NCBI GenBank assembly: GCA_034678805.1
Contig: JAXDBN010000009.1
Location: 1 to 8,525 of the forward strand
Origin: PHAA01 sp034678805
Lineage (GTDB): Bacteria > Bacillota > Syntrophomonadia > Syntrophomonadales > Syntrophomonadaceae
Direction of reading: 5' to 3'
DNA length: 8,525 nt
Shown here: piece by piece, positions 5,966 through 8,525 of the stretch
Layout of the letters: every line of letters begins with the position of its first letter
Position numbering within the stretch: the first letter of the stretch is position 1
Made by a program: the position numbers and the translations under genes
The notes under the pieces: model-generated
The model's input: only the letters and a program-made list of their open reading frames with translations
Database searches by the model: none
Told to the model about the DNA's origin: nothing

Positions 5966-6742
5966 TTAGACCTCAAGTATCCCGTAAGCTATAGGATTAT
6001 GCCTGCTCCCGCTTAGTCTATTCAGACCTAACCGTTCAATTTCGCCGCTGGCCGCCAGGGTTTTCATGACTACCCGGCGTTGTGCCACCCGGGCCGCTGC
6101 TGTTATTGTATCCCGATCAAGGGGGCTGGGATTGGCAAATTTTCGTAAAGGATTAAGGGGCAGGCTTTTCAATAATGGCTGTGCAAACATCGGATCAAAA
6201 TATACTATGTCGTATGAACGCTCCGGCAGCTGGAGCAAGTAGTCTTTATGATCATAATTTAGGACTTCGATACGATTAACTGCCTGGTTTAACCAGGTCA
6301 TTTTGCCGTTATACAGTTTCATCCCCCACCCAATTACTGCTGCCACGACCTCTTCGGACTCTAGCCCGGTTATCCGTCCGGTTTGAGAAAAGTAGGAGGC
6401 AACAATGGCATCAGCTCCCATGCCGAGGGTACAATCCAGGAAACTCCACCCCGATTCCAGTTGGCATGCCTTTATCATTAGATCTTGCTGATTATTTTTC
6501 CGGTATGCGGCTATCCTGTTTTTGGCCATACTGGGGTGAAATAGAAGTTTCTCACCCTGACAATACAAGACTGGGCCAGAGACTTCCCAGACCACTACCC
6601 CATCTGCATCATTTTCCAGCGCCAGCTTATCCAATCCGATTTTCCGCCTGGGCACGAATCTGAAACCGGTAGAAGCCAGGAATTGAGTTAATATTGGACT
6701 CATGTGATCGACAGACTGAGTAGTGGTAACAATAAAGTTCAT
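5966..6742 (-). CDS. Class I SAM-dependent methyltransferase, YpiP/RsmJ-like
   Basis: This is a Rossmann-fold methyltransferase of 258 residues, probably cytoplasmic. SAM-binding motif I is L-D-C-T-L-G-M-G-A-D (102-111), the acidic residue after strand 2 is E128 in G-L-E-S, and the catalytic-region motif is Y-D-I-V-Y-F-D-P-M-F (177-186). The D-P-M-F motif and overall layout match the SAM_MT family PF04445, which includes E. coli RsmJ (m2G1516 of 16S rRNA) and B. subtilis YpiP. The N-terminus (M-N-F-I-V-T-T-T-Q-S-V-D-H-M) and the P-R-R-K segment are closer to YpiP, whose substrate is unknown to me. A methylated-RNA target is therefore an inference, and I give no symbol. The ATG at 6742 lies two bases after the mutL stop, and its SD (AAAGGA) sits in the last codons of mutL, indicating translational coupling. 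The gene lies between mutL and miaA, so its expression is tied to repair and tRNA modification genes. Confidence 0.87.
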   Translation of the reverse strand: MNFIVTTTQSVDHMSPILTQFLASTGFRFVPRRKIGLDKLALENDADGVVVWEVSGPVLYCQGEKLLFHPSMAKNRIAAYRKNNQQDLMIKACQLESGWSFLDCTLGMGADAIVASYFSQTGRITGLESEEVVAAVIGWGMKLYNGKMTWLNQAVNRIEVLNYDHKDYLLQLPERSYDIVYFDPMFAQPLLKSLPLNPLRKFANPSPLDRDTITAAARVAQRRVVMKTLAASGEIERLGLNRLSGSRHNPIAYGILEV

Positions 6743-6744
6743 GA

Positions 6745-8487
6745 TTATTTCCTTTTGAAGCGTTTTTCAATATCCTGGCGCTTTATTTCGATCAGAGTGG
6801 GTCTTCCATGAGGACAATTTCTAAAATCCGGGGTATGCAACAAATCATTTATCAGCATAACCATTTCCGCCCGTGACAGACAGTCACCCGCTTTAATCGC
6901 CTGTTTACATGCCATCAAGGCATAGAGTTTATCTTTTAAATCCAATGGCTGGTCCGCGGCCATAAGTTCCAGGCTTTCATTGATGAAAGGTATTTCCTGA
7001 CCTTGAAGAGCGGCGGGAGCAGCACGGAGAGAAATCGCGTTAGGGCCAATCGGCTCTATTTCGAACCCTAATTCTTTAAATACCGGTAAGTGCTTCTCCA
7101 AAACATCCATAGCTGCACTTGACAAATCCATAGCTTGCGGGAAGGTTAAAACCTGCCCTTGGCCGGTCTGCTTCTGGCCGCGTTCCTGGAGACGATTGAA
7201 CAATATGCGTTCCTGGGCGGCATGCTGATCCACCAGCCATAATAGATCACCCTGCTGAACCAGTATGTAACCCTCAAAACATTGCCCAATAACTACAAAA
7301 TCATGATCTGTAGTTCCAGTATCTAATCCTGGCAATATTTGACCGGAAGTTGCAGCATTATCCTGATAGAAAGCCTGGTCGGCTTCTTCAGCTACCAACA
7401 ACTGGCTGTTCTCGTACCTCCCCCATTGATGGGAGCGAACTGGATGGAGATCATATCTGCTGCTTATAGCGGGTGCTCCGGTTATTATTGGTACGCCCTG
7501 AAAACTTGAACCAGTCAACCTCGCCTTTATTGCCTGGCTGACCAGGCGAAAAACAATTTTGTCATCACGGAAACGAACCTCGGTTTTCTGGGGGTGCACG
7601 TTGACATCTACATCCTCCGGGGCAACGGTCAGAAATAGAAAAACCGCAGGGTATTCGCGTGCCAGCAAGGTACCCCGGTAGCCTTCGTCAACAGCGCGTG
7701 CCAACATGGGGCTTTTTATCAAGCGGTTGTTAATGAAAAACACCTGATGCCTGCGATTGAGTCTTCGAAACTCCGGGCGGGATATCAGGCCATTTATGCG
7801 GTAAGTCTCGCCGCTCCATTCGAGATCGATAAAGTTGGCGGCGAAATCATTTCCGTAGATGGCTACCACAGTGTCATGCAGAATAACGTTGCCGGGAGTC
7901 TTAAAGTACAATTTTTTCTCATTGGCATATGAAAACGATATATCTGTCCTGGCCAGAGCCAGGCGACACATCAGATCGTGTACCTGCACGGCTTCACTGA
8001 CCGGTGATTTTAAGAATTTCCTGCGGGCCGGGGTATTAAAGAAGAGATCCCGCACCAGCACCCTGGTACCAGGCGCAGTCGGGAAGGGCTCGCAGACAGC
8101 GTTTTTACCGCCATCCAGGACAACCCGAATACCACTCTCGCCACTGTATTGGGTGTAAAGCTCCAAACGGCTGACTGAGGCAATACTCGGTAAAGCCTCT
8201 CCCCGGAAGCCCATGGAATTTATCTTGATAAGGTCGTCTTCATTATTGATTTTACTGGTAGCATGCCGTTGAAAAGCCAGCATGACATCAGCTTGGGAAA
8301 TTCCCTGGCCGTCATCCACAACTTCTATTTTTTCTATGCCTCCACCGGAAATCTGTACGCTTATCCGGCGGCTGCCGGCGTCGACAGCATTTTCCACCAG
8401 TTCCTTGACCACCGAAGCCGGTCTTTCTATTACTTCTCCGGCCGCTATCTTATTAATCAGGTGGTCATCCAGTAATTTTATGGCCAT
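6745..8487 (-). CDS. mutL: DNA mismatch repair protein MutL (endonuclease type)
   Basis: MutL couples mismatch recognition by MutS to strand cleavage and removal. It is 580 residues long. The N-terminal GHKL ATPase shows E29 and N33 in K-E-L-V-E-N-A-V-D-A-G, the D58-D-G-Q-G-I loop, R-H-A-T-S-K (74-79), the MutL signature G-F-R-G-E-A-L (93-99) and the K301 region D-V-N-V-H-P-Q-K. A polar linker spans roughly 325-395. The C-terminal domain carries the endonuclease motifs D420-Q-H-A-A-Q-E426, A-C-K (526-528) and C-P-H-G-R-P-T (558-564), as in MutL proteins of bacteria lacking MutH. Q445-V-L-T-F-P resembles a sliding-clamp binding motif at the expected place. One oddity is N431, where the motif DQHA-x2-E-x4-E normally has a second glutamate. 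The ATG start gives the standard N-terminus M-A-I-K-L-L-D. Only a weak SD (GGTG) precedes it, and the stop codon of an upstream frame abuts it, suggesting coupling to an upstream gene, possibly mutS. Confidence 0.97.
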   Translation of the reverse strand: MAIKLLDDHLINKIAAGEVIERPASVVKELVENAVDAGSRRISVQISGGGIEKIEVVDDGQGISQADVMLAFQRHATSKINNEDDLIKINSMGFRGEALPSIASVSRLELYTQYSGESGIRVVLDGGKNAVCEPFPTAPGTRVLVRDLFFNTPARRKFLKSPVSEAVQVHDLMCRLALARTDISFSYANEKKLYFKTPGNVILHDTVVAIYGNDFAANFIDLEWSGETYRINGLISRPEFRRLNRRHQVFFINNRLIKSPMLARAVDEGYRGTLLAREYPAVFLFLTVAPEDVDVNVHPQKTEVRFRDDKIVFRLVSQAIKARLTGSSFQGVPIITGAPAISSRYDLHPVRSHQWGRYENSQLLVAEEADQAFYQDNAATSGQILPGLDTGTTDHDFVVIGQCFEGYILVQQGDLLWLVDQHAAQERILFNRLQERGQKQTGQGQVLTFPQAMDLSSAAMDVLEKHLPVFKELGFEIEPIGPNAISLRAAPAALQGQEIPFINESLELMAADQPLDLKDKLYALMACKQAIKAGDCLSRAEMVMLINDLLHTPDFRNCPHGRPTLIEIKRQDIEKRFKRK

Positions 8488-8525
8488 TTATAACACCGTC
8501 TCAACCTTACGTCCTACATTCATAC
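8488..8525 (-). CDS. Possible C-terminal tail of an upstream gene (partial, at window edge)
   Basis: On the minus strand a frame that is open to the window edge ends in TAA at 8490-8488, directly abutting the ATG of mutL. Only 11 sense codons are visible (M-N-V-G-R-K-V-E-T-V-L), too few to identify a family. The TAA-ATG junction is typical of translationally coupled genes, and mutS is often found immediately upstream of mutL, so the end of mutS is one guess. The other two frames contain stops here. An untranslated leader remains equally possible. Confidence 0.3.
   Translation of the reverse strand, partial: MNVGRKVETVL

Noticed and set aside
7859..8158. A 99-codon plus-strand open frame opposite mutL
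   Set aside because: The opposite strand carries the conserved ATPase domain of MutL in this stretch. The antisense product looks like random coding and has no recognisable motif.
1..8525. Mobile elements, CRISPR arrays, tRNA or rRNA genes, prophage or defence systems
   Set aside because: I looked on both strands for inverted or direct repeats at gene boundaries, transposase or integrase motifs, spaced repeats and tRNA-like cloverleaves, and found none. The gene content is conserved housekeeping.

Overview
The window looks like a chromosomal core region of a spore-former-lineage Firmicute of class Clostridia. A member of the Syntrophomonas/Peptococcaceae side would fit, but the genus is an inference from gene order and protein style. 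Supporting points are a class I-alpha glutamine synthetase without an adenylylation site, a MutL with a C-terminal endonuclease domain, a Gram-positive-style Hfq, a SpoVK/CbxX AAA ATPase, a YnbB-type PLP enzyme and strong AGGAGG-type ribosome binding sites. Nothing in the window suggests a mobile element, phage, CRISPR array, tRNA or rRNA.

Layout, left to right. Positions 2-328 (+) hold the C-terminal protease half of LexA. A strong hairpin at 342-385 serves as a shared terminator between it and the convergent minus-strand block. All other genes are on the minus strand, so transcription runs right to left. The first block in transcription order is a possible tail of an upstream gene at the right edge, then mutL, a YpiP/RsmJ-like methyltransferase, miaA and hfq. 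These genes are tightly packed, and hfq also has a good candidate promoter of its own inside the end of miaA. A rho-independent terminator at 4625-4659 closes this block. After a 200-base intergenic region with a candidate promoter and an AT-rich near-palindrome comes the second block: the SpoVK-like ATPase, the YnbB-like enzyme, a DUF456 membrane protein and glnA.

The two blocks combine genome maintenance (LexA, MutL), RNA modification and RNA-based regulation (methyltransferase, MiaA, Hfq), a morphogenesis or enzyme-remodelling AAA ATPase, and nitrogen assimilation (GlnA). The order mutL-miaA-hfq-spoVK-ynbB-glnA matches the arrangement I recall from Bacillus and related Firmicutes. Here hflX (ynbA) and the nitrogen regulator gene glnR are missing from their usual places, and a DUF456 gene lies directly before glnA.

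I see no previously undescribed system. The points most worth a second look are an atypical residue in the MutL endonuclease motif, the start and promoter of hfq (a TTG start overlapped by a short out-of-frame ORF), the absence of glnR beside glnA, and the palindromic leader upstream of the SpoVK-like gene. Three of the eight genes whose start lies in the window appear to start with TTG.
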